This document shows positions 9,339-17,708 of a DNA stretch of 64,000 nt, in pieces; the stretch's first letter is position 1; every line of letters starts with the position of its first letter. The DNA is taken from NCBI RefSeq assembly GCF_900110655.1, contig NZ_FOEQ01000010.1, forward strand, positions 1 through 64,000, given 5' to 3'. The stretch is from Pseudomonas soli. GTDB taxonomy: Bacteria; Pseudomonadota; Gammaproteobacteria; Pseudomonadales; Pseudomonadaceae. The notes below the pieces were generated by a model that made no database searches, was not told the DNA's origin, and saw only the letters and a list, made by a program, of their open reading frames with translations. Both the position numbers and the translations under genes were made by a program.

Positions 9339-9368
9339 AAAGCCCCGGCAGTGATGCCGGGGCTTTTT
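9339..9368 (+). terminator. Rho-independent terminator after gdhB
   Basis: A perfect 12-base stem (AAAGCCCCGGCA / TGCCGGGGCTTT) with a GTGA loop, followed by T residues. It lies between convergent gdhB and ppsR; the A-run on the other arm could let it serve both. Confidence 0.9.
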
Positions 9369-9469
9369 CATGGGGCGCGCGCTGAGTTTGTGGTGGTGCG
9401 CGAATCGAGCGCCGCCCGCGCCGCGCTCGGTCTCACTGGCGATGAAAATCTTGTGACGAGCCCCTCGCG

Positions 9470-10294
9470 TTACTTGAACCGCCGCTCCACCCCTTTCTCC
9501 ACCAGAATCTTCGCCGAAATCTCTTCCACCGAAAAATGCGTGGAGTTGATGTTGGGAATGTTTTCCCGACGGAACAGGTTTTCCACTTCGCGCACTTCGA
9601 ATTCGCACTGCGCGAAGCTCGAATAGCGGCTGTTGGGCTTGCGTTCGTGGCGGATCGCGGTCAGTCGGTCGGGGTCGATGGTCAGGCCGAACAGCTTGTT
9701 GTGGTGCTTCTTGAGCACTGGCGGCAGCTGCAGGCGTTCCATGTCGTCCTCGGTCAGCGGGTAGTTCGCGGCACGAATACCGAACTGCATGGCCATGTAC
9801 AGGCAGGTTGGGGTCTTGCCGCAGCGTGATACGCCCACCAGGATCAGGTCGGCCTTGTCGTAGTAGTGGGTACGCGCGCCATCGTCGTTGTCCAGGGCGA
9901 AGTTGACCGCCTCGATCCGCTCCATATAGTTGGAATTGCCACCGATCGAGTGGGACTTGCCCACGGAATACGACGAATGGGCAGTCAATTCCTGCTCGAG
10001 CGGGGATAAAAACGTCGAGAAGATGTCGATCATGAAGCCATTGGACGTGGCCATGACCTCACGGATGTCCTGGTTGACGATGGTGTCGAATATGATCGGA
10101 CGCACCCCGTCGCGCTCGGCCGCGGCGTTGATTTGCTGGACCATGGCCCGGGCCTTTTCCAGCGTGTCGATGTAGGGTCGCGTGAATTTATTGAACGGAA
10201 TGCTCTCGAATTGTGCGAGCAGGCTCTGGCCCAGCGTTTCTGCAGTGATGCCGGTACCGTCGGAGATGAAGAACGCGGTTCGTTTCATTTGCAC
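9470..10294 (-). CDS. ppsR: PEP synthase regulatory kinase/pyrophosphorylase
   Basis: A 274-residue DUF299 family protein that turns PEP synthase off by ADP-dependent threonine phosphorylation and on again by phosphate-dependent dephosphorylation. The nucleotide-binding loop GVSRCGKTPT is present at about residues 154-163. The N-terminus MQMKRTAFFISDGTGITAE is the family signature, with the SDGTGITAE pattern complete. The gene is divergent from ppsA, its target, with about 170 bases between the two start codons. Confidence 0.95.
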   Translation of the reverse strand: MQMKRTAFFISDGTGITAETLGQSLLAQFESIPFNKFTRPYIDTLEKARAMVQQINAAAERDGVRPIIFDTIVNQDIREVMATSNGFMIDIFSTFLSPLEQELTAHSSYSVGKSHSIGGNSNYMERIEAVNFALDNDDGARTHYYDKADLILVGVSRCGKTPTCLYMAMQFGIRAANYPLTEDDMERLQLPPVLKKHHNKLFGLTIDPDRLTAIRHERKPNSRYSSFAQCEFEVREVENLFRRENIPNINSTHFSVEEISAKILVEKGVERRFK

Positions 10295-10466
10295 CTGGGG
10301 GCCTTAAGCTGCCGAAGATTTCTGGATATGATAGGTTCGGTTTGCCGAACGCGGTTGCACGGCATTCTCACTTATTTTCCAGGTCCAGGCCACAAGCGTC
10401 CGGCCCAGTCAGTCAGGCAGGCGGGCGCCCTTGAGCTTTTCCAATACAGTTAGTGGAGAGATCACC

Positions 10467-12842
10467 TTGGTAGAGTACGTAGTTTCCCTCGATAAGCTCG
10501 GCGTCCATGATGTGGAGCATGTGGGGGGCAAGAACGCATCCCTGGGCGAGATGATCAGTAACCTCGCAGGTGCTGGTGTCTCGGTGCCGGGCGGCTTTGC
10601 CACTACGGCTCAGGCGTACCGCGATTTTCTCGAGCAAAGTGGCCTGAACGACCGCATTCATGCGGCGCTCGACGCGCTGGATGTCGACGATGTCAACGCC
10701 TTGGCCAAGACCGGTGCGCAAATTCGCCAGTGGGTGATGGAAGCCGATTTCCCGGCCCGCCTTGATTCGGAAATCCGAACCGCTTTCGCCGAAATGTCCC
10801 AGGGCAACGACAACATGGCGGTGGCCGTGCGTTCCTCGGCCACGGCCGAAGACCTGCCAGACGCCTCCTTCGCTGGCCAGCAGGAGACTTTCCTCAACAT
10901 CCGTGGCGTCGACAACGTGATCCGCGCGGCCAAGGAAGTGTTCGCCTCGCTGTTCAACGATCGGGCCATTTCCTACCGTGTACACCAGGGCTTCGACCAC
11001 AAACTGGTCGCCCTGTCCGCCGGCGTGCAGCGCATGGTCCGTTCCGAAACCGGCACCGCGGGTGTGATGTTCACCCTGGACACCGAGTCGGGCTTCCGCG
11101 ACGTGGTATTCATCACCGGTGCCTATGGCCTGGGTGAAACCGTGGTGCAGGGGGCGGTCAACCCGGACGAATTCTACGTTCACAAGAACACCTTGCAGGC
11201 CGGTCGCCCGGCGATCCTGCGCCGCAACCTGGGCAGCAAGGCGATCAAGATGGTCTATGGCGACGAAGCCAAGGCCGGTCGTTCGGTCAAGACCGTCGAG
11301 GTCGACCGCGCCGAGCGTGCGCGCTTCTGCCTGAGCGACGACGAAGTCAATGAACTGGCCAAGCAGGCCATGATCATCGAACAGCACTACCAGCGCCCGA
11401 TGGACATCGAGTGGGCCAAGGACGGTGACGACGGCAAGCTGTACATCGTCCAGGCCCGTCCCGAGACCGTGAAGAGCCGCGCCAGCGCCAATGTCATGGA
11501 ACGCTACCTGCTGAAAGAGAAGGGCACCGTACTGGTCGAAGGCCGTGCCATCGGCCAGCGCATCGGCGCCGGCAAGGTCCGCGTGATCAACGACGTGTCC
11601 GAGATGGACAAGGTCCAGCCAGGCGATGTACTGGTCTCGGACATGACCGACCCGGACTGGGAGCCGGTGATGAAGCGCGCCAGCGCCATCGTCACCAACC
11701 GTGGCGGGCGTACCTGCCACGCGGCGATCATCGCCCGTGAGCTGGGCATCCCGGCCGTCGTCGGCTGCGGCAACGCCACCCAGGTCCTGAAGGATGGCCA
11801 AGGCGTGACCGTCTCCTGCGCCGAAGGCGACACCGGATTCATCTTCGAAGGTGAGCTGGGCTTCGACGTCAAGCAGAACTCTGTCGATGCCATGCCGGAG
11901 CTGCCGTTCAAGATCATGATGAACGTGGGCAACCCGGATCGCGCCTTCGACTTCGCCCAGTTGCCCAATGCCGGTGTCGGCCTGGCGCGCCTGGAGTTCA
12001 TCATCAACCGCATGATCGGCGTACACCCCAAGGCGCTGCTGAATTACGCCGGCCTGCCGCCGGAACTGAAAGAGAGCGTCGACAAGCGCATTGCCGGCTA
12101 TAACGACCCGGTCGGCTTCTATGTCGAGAAGCTGGTCGAGGGCATCAGCACCCTGGCCGCAGCCTTCTACCCGAAAAAGGTCATCGTGCGCCTATCGGAC
12201 TTCAAGTCTAACGAGTACGCCAACCTGATCGGCGGCAAGCTGTATGAGCCGGAAGAGGAAAACCCAATGCTGGGCTTCCGCGGCGCTTCGCGTTACATCA
12301 GCGAGTCGTTCCGTGACTGCTTCGAGCTTGAATGCCGCGCCCTCAAACGCGTGCGTAACGAGATGGGCCTGACCAACGTCGAGATCATGGTGCCGTTCGT
12401 GCGTACCTTGGGCGAGGCCAGCCAGGTTGTCGACCTGCTCGCCGAAAACGGCCTGGCCCGCGGTGACAACGGCCTTCGCGTGATCATGATGTGCGAGTTG
12501 CCGTCCAACGCCATCCTGGCCGAAGAGTTCCTCGAGTACTTCGATGGCTTCTCCATCGGTTCCAACGACCTGACCCAGCTCACGCTGGGCCTGGACCGCG
12601 ACTCGGGGATCATCGCTCACCTGTTCGATGAGCGAAATCCGGCCGTGAAGAAACTGCTGGCCAACGCCATCGCCGCGTGTAACAAGGCCGGCAAGTACAT
12701 CGGCATTTGTGGCCAGGGCCCGTCGGACCACCCGGACCTGGCCAAGTGGCTGATGGAACAGGGCATTGAAAGCGTGTCGCTGAACCCGGACTCGGTGCTC
12801 GAGACCTGGTTCTTCCTGGCCGAGGGCCAGGGCGCGGCCTGA
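10467..12842 (+). CDS. ppsA: Phosphoenolpyruvate synthase
   Basis: Makes PEP from pyruvate and ATP (gluconeogenesis, growth on organic acids). I place the start at TTG 10467 because GGAGAG precedes it by six bases and the product then begins MVEYVVSLDKLG at 791 residues, the E. coli PpsA length; a frame-open TTG at 10431 has no ribosome site. An N-terminal ATP-grasp domain is followed by the swivelling phosphohistidine domain with GGRTCHAAIIARELGIPAVV. His418 is the predicted phosphocarrier and Thr416, two residues before, the predicted PpsR target. The PEP/pyruvate-binding TIM barrel ends with a GICGQGPSDHPD motif. Confidence 0.96.
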   Translation: MVEYVVSLDKLGVHDVEHVGGKNASLGEMISNLAGAGVSVPGGFATTAQAYRDFLEQSGLNDRIHAALDALDVDDVNALAKTGAQIRQWVMEADFPARLDSEIRTAFAEMSQGNDNMAVAVRSSATAEDLPDASFAGQQETFLNIRGVDNVIRAAKEVFASLFNDRAISYRVHQGFDHKLVALSAGVQRMVRSETGTAGVMFTLDTESGFRDVVFITGAYGLGETVVQGAVNPDEFYVHKNTLQAGRPAILRRNLGSKAIKMVYGDEAKAGRSVKTVEVDRAERARFCLSDDEVNELAKQAMIIEQHYQRPMDIEWAKDGDDGKLYIVQARPETVKSRASANVMERYLLKEKGTVLVEGRAIGQRIGAGKVRVINDVSEMDKVQPGDVLVSDMTDPDWEPVMKRASAIVTNRGGRTCHAAIIARELGIPAVVGCGNATQVLKDGQGVTVSCAEGDTGFIFEGELGFDVKQNSVDAMPELPFKIMMNVGNPDRAFDFAQLPNAGVGLARLEFIINRMIGVHPKALLNYAGLPPELKESVDKRIAGYNDPVGFYVEKLVEGISTLAAAFYPKKVIVRLSDFKSNEYANLIGGKLYEPEEENPMLGFRGASRYISESFRDCFELECRALKRVRNEMGLTNVEIMVPFVRTLGEASQVVDLLAENGLARGDNGLRVIMMCELPSNAILAEEFLEYFDGFSIGSNDLTQLTLGLDRDSGIIAHLFDERNPAVKKLLANAIAACNKAGKYIGICGQGPSDHPDLAKWLMEQGIESVSLNPDSVLETWFFLAEGQGAA

Positions 12843-12879
12843 TGCTGTGAGCAGGGTGCTTGCGCCCTGATGTTAATGC

Positions 12880-12966
12880 GTGGGAGCGGGCTTGTCCCGC
12901 GATAGCGTCAGCGAAGACACATCTGTAGTCTGCTCTGACGCTCTCGCGGGGCAAGCCCGCTCCCAC
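12880..12966. repeat. REP pair forming a long hairpin after ppsA
   Basis: GTGGGAGCGGGCTTGTCCCG at 12880 and its inverse ending at 12966 flank a spacer whose ends (AGCGTCA / TGACGCT) also pair. The whole could fold into one long hairpin, possibly protecting or ending the ppsA transcript. Confidence 0.85.
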
Positions 12967-12994
12967 GTTTCATGTCCACTGAATCTGTGAACCC

Positions 12995-13990
12995 ATGCAA
13001 AGCAGCTCCACCCAATTTCCCGTCGCGTTGCTCAGTGCCGAGCGCCGCGGCGACCTTAGTGAAGACGTCTACCGGATCAAGGCTGGCAACAGTCCCGACC
13101 ATAGCGTCGAGCTGGCCGTCACCCGTCTGGGCCTGGCTGATCAGCACGGTGTCCAAGGTGTGCCGGTCATTCTCCTGCACGGCAGCTTCTCCAACCGGCG
13201 TTTCTGGTATTCGCCCAAGGGCATAGGCCTGGGCGCTTATCTGGCGCGTGCTGGCTTCGATGTGTGGATCCCGGAGATGCGCGGCCACGGCTTGTCGCCG
13301 CGCAACCGCGATTGGCGGCAGAATCGGGTGGCCGATTATGCGCGCTACGACCTTCCGGTGATCGGCGCCTTCGTTCATGAAAAGGCTGGGCAGGCCCCAC
13401 GCTGGATTGGCCACTCGTTGGGTGGTACGACGTTGGCGGCGGCGCTGGGCAGCGGTTATCTGGCCCCGGGCCTTGTCGCCAGCGTGGCGTTGTTCGGGAC
13501 CCAGGTCAGCCGGGTTTACTGGCCACTGAAAGTGCCACCCGTCGAGTGGGGCGCGCGGATGCTGCTCAAGCGGTTCGCGCAGATTTCCGGTTCGCGCCTC
13601 AAGCGTGGCCCGGAAGACGAACCCATAGGCCTGGCTTTGGAGAGCCTGCGCTGGAATGGTCTGTTCGGGCGCTTTGGCGACAAGGACCGCGACTGGTGGG
13701 CGGGCCTGGCCGAGGTCGAGGTGCCACTGCTGGCGGTGGCCGGTGCAGGGGATTTCCAGGATCCGGTCTGGGCTTGCCGCAAGCTTTTCGGCCAGTGGGG
13801 TGGTGACAGCAAGCAGTTCCTGCGCCTGGGGCGTGAGGAGGGCTTCGAGGCCTTCGGGCATGTCGACATGCTGGTCAGCAAGCCGGCGCAGGCGCAGGTA
13901 TGGCCGTTGGTGGAGAGCTGGTTGCGCGATCCCCTGGTGCCGGTGCACGCCTCGACGGTGGTGATGGAGGAGGCTGTGGCTGCCAGTTGA
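12995..13990 (+). CDS. Alpha/beta hydrolase of unknown substrate
   Basis: A 331-residue cytosolic protein with an alpha/beta hydrolase fold. It has the oxyanion strand motif VILLHGSFSNRRFWY, the nucleophile elbow GHSLGG (Ser141) and a late histidine in FGHVDML. An Asp in the GAGDFQDPV region is a candidate acid. It lies between the REP pair after ppsA and rraA. The ribosome site before the chosen ATG is weak, so the start is less sure than the family. Esterase, lipase or thioesterase activity is possible. Confidence 0.8.
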   Translation: MQSSSTQFPVALLSAERRGDLSEDVYRIKAGNSPDHSVELAVTRLGLADQHGVQGVPVILLHGSFSNRRFWYSPKGIGLGAYLARAGFDVWIPEMRGHGLSPRNRDWRQNRVADYARYDLPVIGAFVHEKAGQAPRWIGHSLGGTTLAAALGSGYLAPGLVASVALFGTQVSRVYWPLKVPPVEWGARMLLKRFAQISGSRLKRGPEDEPIGLALESLRWNGLFGRFGDKDRDWWAGLAEVEVPLLAVAGAGDFQDPVWACRKLFGQWGGDSKQFLRLGREEGFEAFGHVDMLVSKPAQAQVWPLVESWLRDPLVPVHASTVVMEEAVAAS

Positions 13991-14146
13991 AACGTAGTTG
14001 CTGCATCTTGCTCCATCGCCGGCTTGCCGACGATGAAGCCGGTGCGGTGGACGTTCAACTGACTGCTCGGTCCCGGATGACTGCCAGCCCTCCTAAGGTG
14101 TAGCCTTGCTCGACATCCGCTTCGTTGTGACTGACAGGAGTTTCCC

Positions 14147-14638
14147 ATGCAGCATTACGTAACGCCCGACCTGTGCGACGCCTACCCGGACCTGGTCCAG
14201 GTGCTCGAGCCCATGTTCAGCAACTTTGGCGGCCACGACTCGTTCGGCGGCCAGATCGTCACCATCAAGTGCTTCGAAGACAACTCCCTGGTCAAGGAGC
14301 AGGTCGAGCTTGATGGCAAGGGCAAGGTGCTTGTGGTTGATGGCGGCGGCTCGCTGCGCCGGGCGCTGCTGGGCGACATGCTTGCCGAGAAGGCCGCGAA
14401 GAATGGCTGGGAAGGCCTGCTTATCTATGGCTGCGTACGTGACGTGGACGTGCTGGCGCAGACCGATGTCGGTATCCAGGCCCTGGCCAGCCACCCGATG
14501 AAAACCGACAAACGCGGCATTGGTGACCTCAACGTCGCGGTGACCTTTGCCGGCGTGACCTTCCGCCCGGGCGAATACGTGTACGCCGACAACAACGGCG
14601 TGCTGGTCTCGCCAAGCCCGCTGAAGATGCCCGAGTGA
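14147..14638 (+). CDS. rraA: RraA family protein (regulator of RNase E activity / HMG-aldolase fold)
   Basis: A 163-residue protein with the family core GGGSLRRALLGDMLAEKA and GCVRDVDVLAQ. E. coli RraA binds RNase E and inhibits it. Many relatives lacking the key lysine-binding context are 4-hydroxy-4-methyl-2-oxoglutarate aldolases, and the GGSxR...D arrangement here is compatible with either. CAGGAG is well placed before the ATG. The length equals that of E. coli RraA. zntB follows 25 bases downstream on the same strand. Confidence 0.88.
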   Translation: MQHYVTPDLCDAYPDLVQVLEPMFSNFGGHDSFGGQIVTIKCFEDNSLVKEQVELDGKGKVLVVDGGGSLRRALLGDMLAEKAAKNGWEGLLIYGCVRDVDVLAQTDVGIQALASHPMKTDKRGIGDLNVAVTFAGVTFRPGEYVYADNNGVLVSPSPLKMPE

Positions 14639-14663
14639 TCCGCCGCACACCCATGGAGCTTTG

Positions 14664-15659
14664 ATGTTCGAGGAAGACAACGCGCAATGGGGCCTGGTGC
14701 ATGCCCTGGTGCTCGATGGCAAGGGTGGCGCGCGTTCGATCGCCCGCACCGAGCTGGACGACCTGCAGTTGCAGCCGCAGGAGAGCCTGTGGCTGCATTG
14801 GGATCGCAGCCATCCGCAGACCCGCACCTGGCTGCTGCACGACAGCGGTCTGAGCGAGTTCGCCTGCGACCTGCTGCTTGAAGAAAATACCCGTCCGCGC
14901 TTGTTGCAGATGGCCGGCGAGCAGATGCTGCTGTTCTTGCGCGGTGTCAACCTCAACCCGGGTGCCGAACCCGAGGACATGGTGTCGGTGCGTATCTTCG
15001 CCGAAGCGCGGCGGGTCATCTCGCTGCGTTTGCGACCGCTGCGCGCCAGCGACGAGGTGCTTCAGCAACTGGACGAGGGCAGGGGGCCGAAAACGGCCTC
15101 CGAACTGTTGTTGCTGATGGGCGAACTGCTGACCGAAAAGGTCCAGGCACTGGTCAGCGACCTGTCCGAAGCGGTCGATCTGGAAGAGGAAAAGGCAGAA
15201 TCCGACGAACGGTATTCCCCGGCCCAAGGCAGCCTGCAGCAGATCCGCCGTCGTGCTGCCGGCCTGCGCCGTTTCCTCGCTCCCCAGCGCGATATCTATG
15301 CCCAGCTTTCGCGCAATAAATGCAGTTGGTTCGCCGATGCCGACGGGGACTACTGGAACGAGCTGAACAACAGCCTGATCCGCTACCTCGAAGAGCTGGA
15401 GCTGGCCCGCGAGCGAGCCGCCCTGGTGCTGGAAAGCGAGGATCGGCGCCGCAGCGAACGGATGAACCGGACTATGTACCGGTTTGGCATCATCACCTGC
15501 ATCTTCCTGCCCATGAGCTTTATCACCGGATTGCTCGGGATCAATGTTGGCGGAATTCCGGGCTCCGACAGCCCCTATGGATTCCTGTTCGCCAGCTTGA
15601 TCGTGCTGGGGCTGGCGGCAGGGCAATGGCTGCTGTTCCGGCGTTTGCGGTGGGTGTGA
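14664..15659 (+). CDS. zntB: Zinc transporter of the CorA family
   Basis: A 331-residue CorA-type channel: a large N-terminal cytoplasmic funnel, long stalk helices, and two C-terminal membrane helices (about residues 270-325). The pore signature reads GLLGIN, the GIN form typical of ZntB rather than the GMN of magnesium CorA. ATG 14664 is chosen over the TTG just before it because GGAG at 14655 is correctly spaced. It probably shares a transcript with rraA. Confidence 0.88.
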   Translation: MFEEDNAQWGLVHALVLDGKGGARSIARTELDDLQLQPQESLWLHWDRSHPQTRTWLLHDSGLSEFACDLLLEENTRPRLLQMAGEQMLLFLRGVNLNPGAEPEDMVSVRIFAEARRVISLRLRPLRASDEVLQQLDEGRGPKTASELLLLMGELLTEKVQALVSDLSEAVDLEEEKAESDERYSPAQGSLQQIRRRAAGLRRFLAPQRDIYAQLSRNKCSWFADADGDYWNELNNSLIRYLEELELARERAALVLESEDRRRSERMNRTMYRFGIITCIFLPMSFITGLLGINVGGIPGSDSPYGFLFASLIVLGLAAGQWLLFRRLRWV

Positions 15660-15668
15660 TGTGTCCTG

Positions 15669-15732
15669 TCGCGGGGCAAGCCCGTTCCCACGGTCTCAGC
15701 TTGGTTTCCTGGGAGCGGGCTTGCCCCGCGAT
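15669..15732. repeat. REP pair, tail to tail
   Basis: TCGCGGGGCAAGCCCGTTCC at 15669 and the opposite orientation (GGGAGCGGGCTTGCCCCGCG, 15711 onward) are separated by about 17 bases. The doublet lies between zntB and cfrX. Confidence 0.85.
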
Positions 15733-15827
15733 GGGCTCGGGCACTCATTTTGAAACATTCGTGCCACATCGCTGTGTGACCCATCGCCCGGCACCCACGT
15801 CTTTGACTGACATTGCGCGAGGTGCCC

Positions 15828-16091
15828 ATGCACGATCCGTTTGAAGAATCCCTGCGCGACCTGCTCAAGGCGTCGCCGTCCGGCCAGGACCGTGACGACG
15901 CCGCGTGCCTGGGGCGCGTGCTAAAGACCGCCAACCGCCAGGTTGGCGCGGGCGATCTGTTCAGCCTGCTTGGCCGCTGGAGCCAGGCGCTGCTGATCGC
16001 CGTGAACAATGGCTCGGCGCATGTCGCGCCGGTGCGCCGCAACTCTACCCGCAACCCTGCCGCAGGCAGCCCTGCAGATAAGGCCGATTGA
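15828..16091 (+). CDS. cfrX: Small conserved protein CfrX
   Basis: An 87-residue protein recognised by position and size: in Pseudomonas a small gene called cfrX/crfX precedes cmpX, sigX and oprF. ATG 15828 is preferred to the in-frame TTG 15813 because GAGGT sits just before it. The sequence has a helical acidic start (HDPFEESLRDLLKAS), a hydrophobic centre (RWSQALLIAVNNG) and a basic, low-complexity tail. It ends two bases before cmpX. Its molecular role is unknown; the pair has been linked to envelope and SigX functions. Confidence 0.8.
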   Translation: MHDPFEESLRDLLKASPSGQDRDDAACLGRVLKTANRQVGAGDLFSLLGRWSQALLIAVNNGSAHVAPVRRNSTRNPAAGSPADKAD

Positions 16092-16093
16092 AT

Positions 16094-16918
16094 ATGGAAC
16101 TCGATCTCTGGACCCAGAGCCTGGTCACCGCCATGACTGCCCTTTGGACCAAGGTGGCGAACTTCATCCCCAACCTGTTCGGCGCGCTGGTCGTGGTGCT
16201 GCTTGGTTTCGTCGTGGCCAAGCTGCTCGACACCTTGCTGTCGAAGGTGCTGGCCAAGTTCGGCCTGGACCGCCTGATGAGCGGTACCGGCCTGACCAAG
16301 ATGCTCGCCCGGATTGGTATCCAGGTACCGATTTCGACGCTGATCGGCAAGATCGTCTATTGGTTCGTGCTGCTGATATTCCTGGTTTCGGCGGCTGAAT
16401 CGCTGGGCCTGGAGCGGGTCTCTGCGACCCTGGACATGCTGGCGCTGTACCTGCCCAAGGTATTCGGCGCGGCGCTGGTGATGCTGGCCGGCGTGCTGTT
16501 GGCGCAACTGGCCAACGGCCTTGTGCGCGGCGCCGCCGAGGGCATCGGCCTGGAATACGCCGCTGGCGTCGGGCGTATCGTCCAGGGCCTGGTGATCATC
16601 ATCAGTATTTCGGTGGCCATCAGCCAGCTGGAGGTCAAGACCGACCTGCTCAACCACGTGATCGTCATCGGGCTGATTACCGTTGGTCTGGCAATTGCCC
16701 TGGCGATGGGCCTGGGCAGCCGTGAAATTGCCGGGCAGATCCTGGCCGGCATCTATGTGCGTGAGCTCTATCAGGTCGGCCAGCACGTGCGCATTGGCGA
16801 GGTCGAAGGGCACATCGAGGAGATCGGCACGGTCAAGACGACCCTGCTGACCGATGATGGCGAACTGGTGTCGTTGTCTAATCGCGAGCTGCTCGAGCAG
16901 CGCGTGAATAGCCGCTAA
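16094..16918 (+). CDS. cmpX: CmpX, MscS-like small inner-membrane channel protein
   Basis: A 274-residue membrane protein with about four or five hydrophobic helices (around residues 22-45, 85-110, 120-145, 165-185 and 195-215), then the MscS-like beta domain beginning near VGQHVRIGEVEGHIEEIG. It lacks the long C-terminal cage of full MscS. ATG 16094 follows the cfrX stop by two bases. It is part of the cfrX-cmpX-sigX-oprF locus, where SigX responds to envelope and fatty-acid changes. Confidence 0.88.
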   Translation: MELDLWTQSLVTAMTALWTKVANFIPNLFGALVVVLLGFVVAKLLDTLLSKVLAKFGLDRLMSGTGLTKMLARIGIQVPISTLIGKIVYWFVLLIFLVSAAESLGLERVSATLDMLALYLPKVFGAALVMLAGVLLAQLANGLVRGAAEGIGLEYAAGVGRIVQGLVIIISISVAISQLEVKTDLLNHVIVIGLITVGLAIALAMGLGSREIAGQILAGIYVRELYQVGQHVRIGEVEGHIEEIGTVKTTLLTDDGELVSLSNRELLEQRVNSR

Positions 16919-17007
16919 CCGAACAAAAGCTGTTAATGTATGCCGCCGCAAAAATCGGCCCACGGGGCCGAGCGGCGACATTGACCTGACTGTCGGCCAG
17001 ATCCGTT

Positions 17008-17598
17008 TTGAATAAAGTTCATTCGCCGCCCATGCGCTATGACCCCCGCGAGCTCACCGACGAGGAGTTGGTGGCGCGTTCGCATGAGGAGCTGTTTCAC
17101 GTCACCCGCGCCTATGAGGAGCTCATGCGGCGCTACCAGCGCACGCTGTTCAACGTCTGTGCGCGTTACCTGGGGAACGATCGGGATGCCGACGATGTCT
17201 GTCAGGAGGTGATGCTCAAGGTGCTGTACGGGTTGAAGAATTTCGAGGGCAAGTCCAAGTTCAAGACCTGGCTGTACAGCATCACGTACAACGAATGTAT
17301 CACCCAGTACCGCAAGGAGCGTCGCAAGCGTCGGCTGATGGATGCGTTGAGCCTGGACCCTGTGGAAGAGGCGTCCGAGGACAAGGCACCAAAGCCGGAA
17401 GAAAAAGGCGGGCTGGATAAATGGCTGGTGCATGTGAACCCGATCGATCGGGAAATCCTGGTGCTGCGTTTTGTCGCGGAACTGGAGTTCCAGGAGATCG
17501 CTGACATCATGCACATGGGCCTGAGCGCCACGAAAATGCGCTACAAGCGTGCGCTCGACAAGCTTAGAGAGAAATTTGCAGGCGTGGCTGAAACTTAG
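17008..17598 (+). CDS. sigX: ECF sigma factor SigX
   Basis: A 196-residue extracytoplasmic-function sigma factor that drives oprF and membrane-lipid genes. Region 2 contains YLGNDRDADDVCQEVMLKVL and FKTWLYSITYNECI; region 4 holds the helix-turn-helix FQEIADIMHMGLSATKMRYK. The start is TTG; the resulting MNKVHS matches the known SigX N-terminus in style. No anti-sigma gene is adjacent; cmpX lies upstream. A short hairpin at 17625 separates it from oprF. Confidence 0.94.
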   Translation: MNKVHSPPMRYDPRELTDEELVARSHEELFHVTRAYEELMRRYQRTLFNVCARYLGNDRDADDVCQEVMLKVLYGLKNFEGKSKFKTWLYSITYNECITQYRKERRKRRLMDALSLDPVEEASEDKAPKPEEKGGLDKWLVHVNPIDREILVLRFVAELEFQEIADIMHMGLSATKMRYKRALDKLREKFAGVAET

Positions 17599-17624
17599 TG
17601 GTCTGCAAATACCTCTAACCAACC

Positions 17625-17646
17625 GGCAAGTTCTGCTAGACTTGCC
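17625..17646 (+). terminator. Hairpin between sigX and oprF
   Basis: A perfect 7-base stem (GGCAAGT / ACTTGCC) with an 8-base loop, not followed by a strong T-run. It could be a weak terminator or a processing site that uncouples oprF levels from sigX. Confidence 0.5.
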
Positions 17647-17708
17647 GTCGAGTTGTCCCCCGGATGTTGGTGGGACTGCTTAACTATCACCAGATGGGGA
17701 TTTAACGG

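Noticed and set aside
13985..14060. Possible REP between the hydrolase gene and rraA
   Set aside because: Only one short GCCGGCTT-like arm is present and it does not match the REP form used elsewhere in the window.
15736..15827. Possible ECF-type promoter before cfrX
   Set aside because: A GAAACATT word is present, but I found no convincing -10 partner for SigX or AlgU, so it was not listed.
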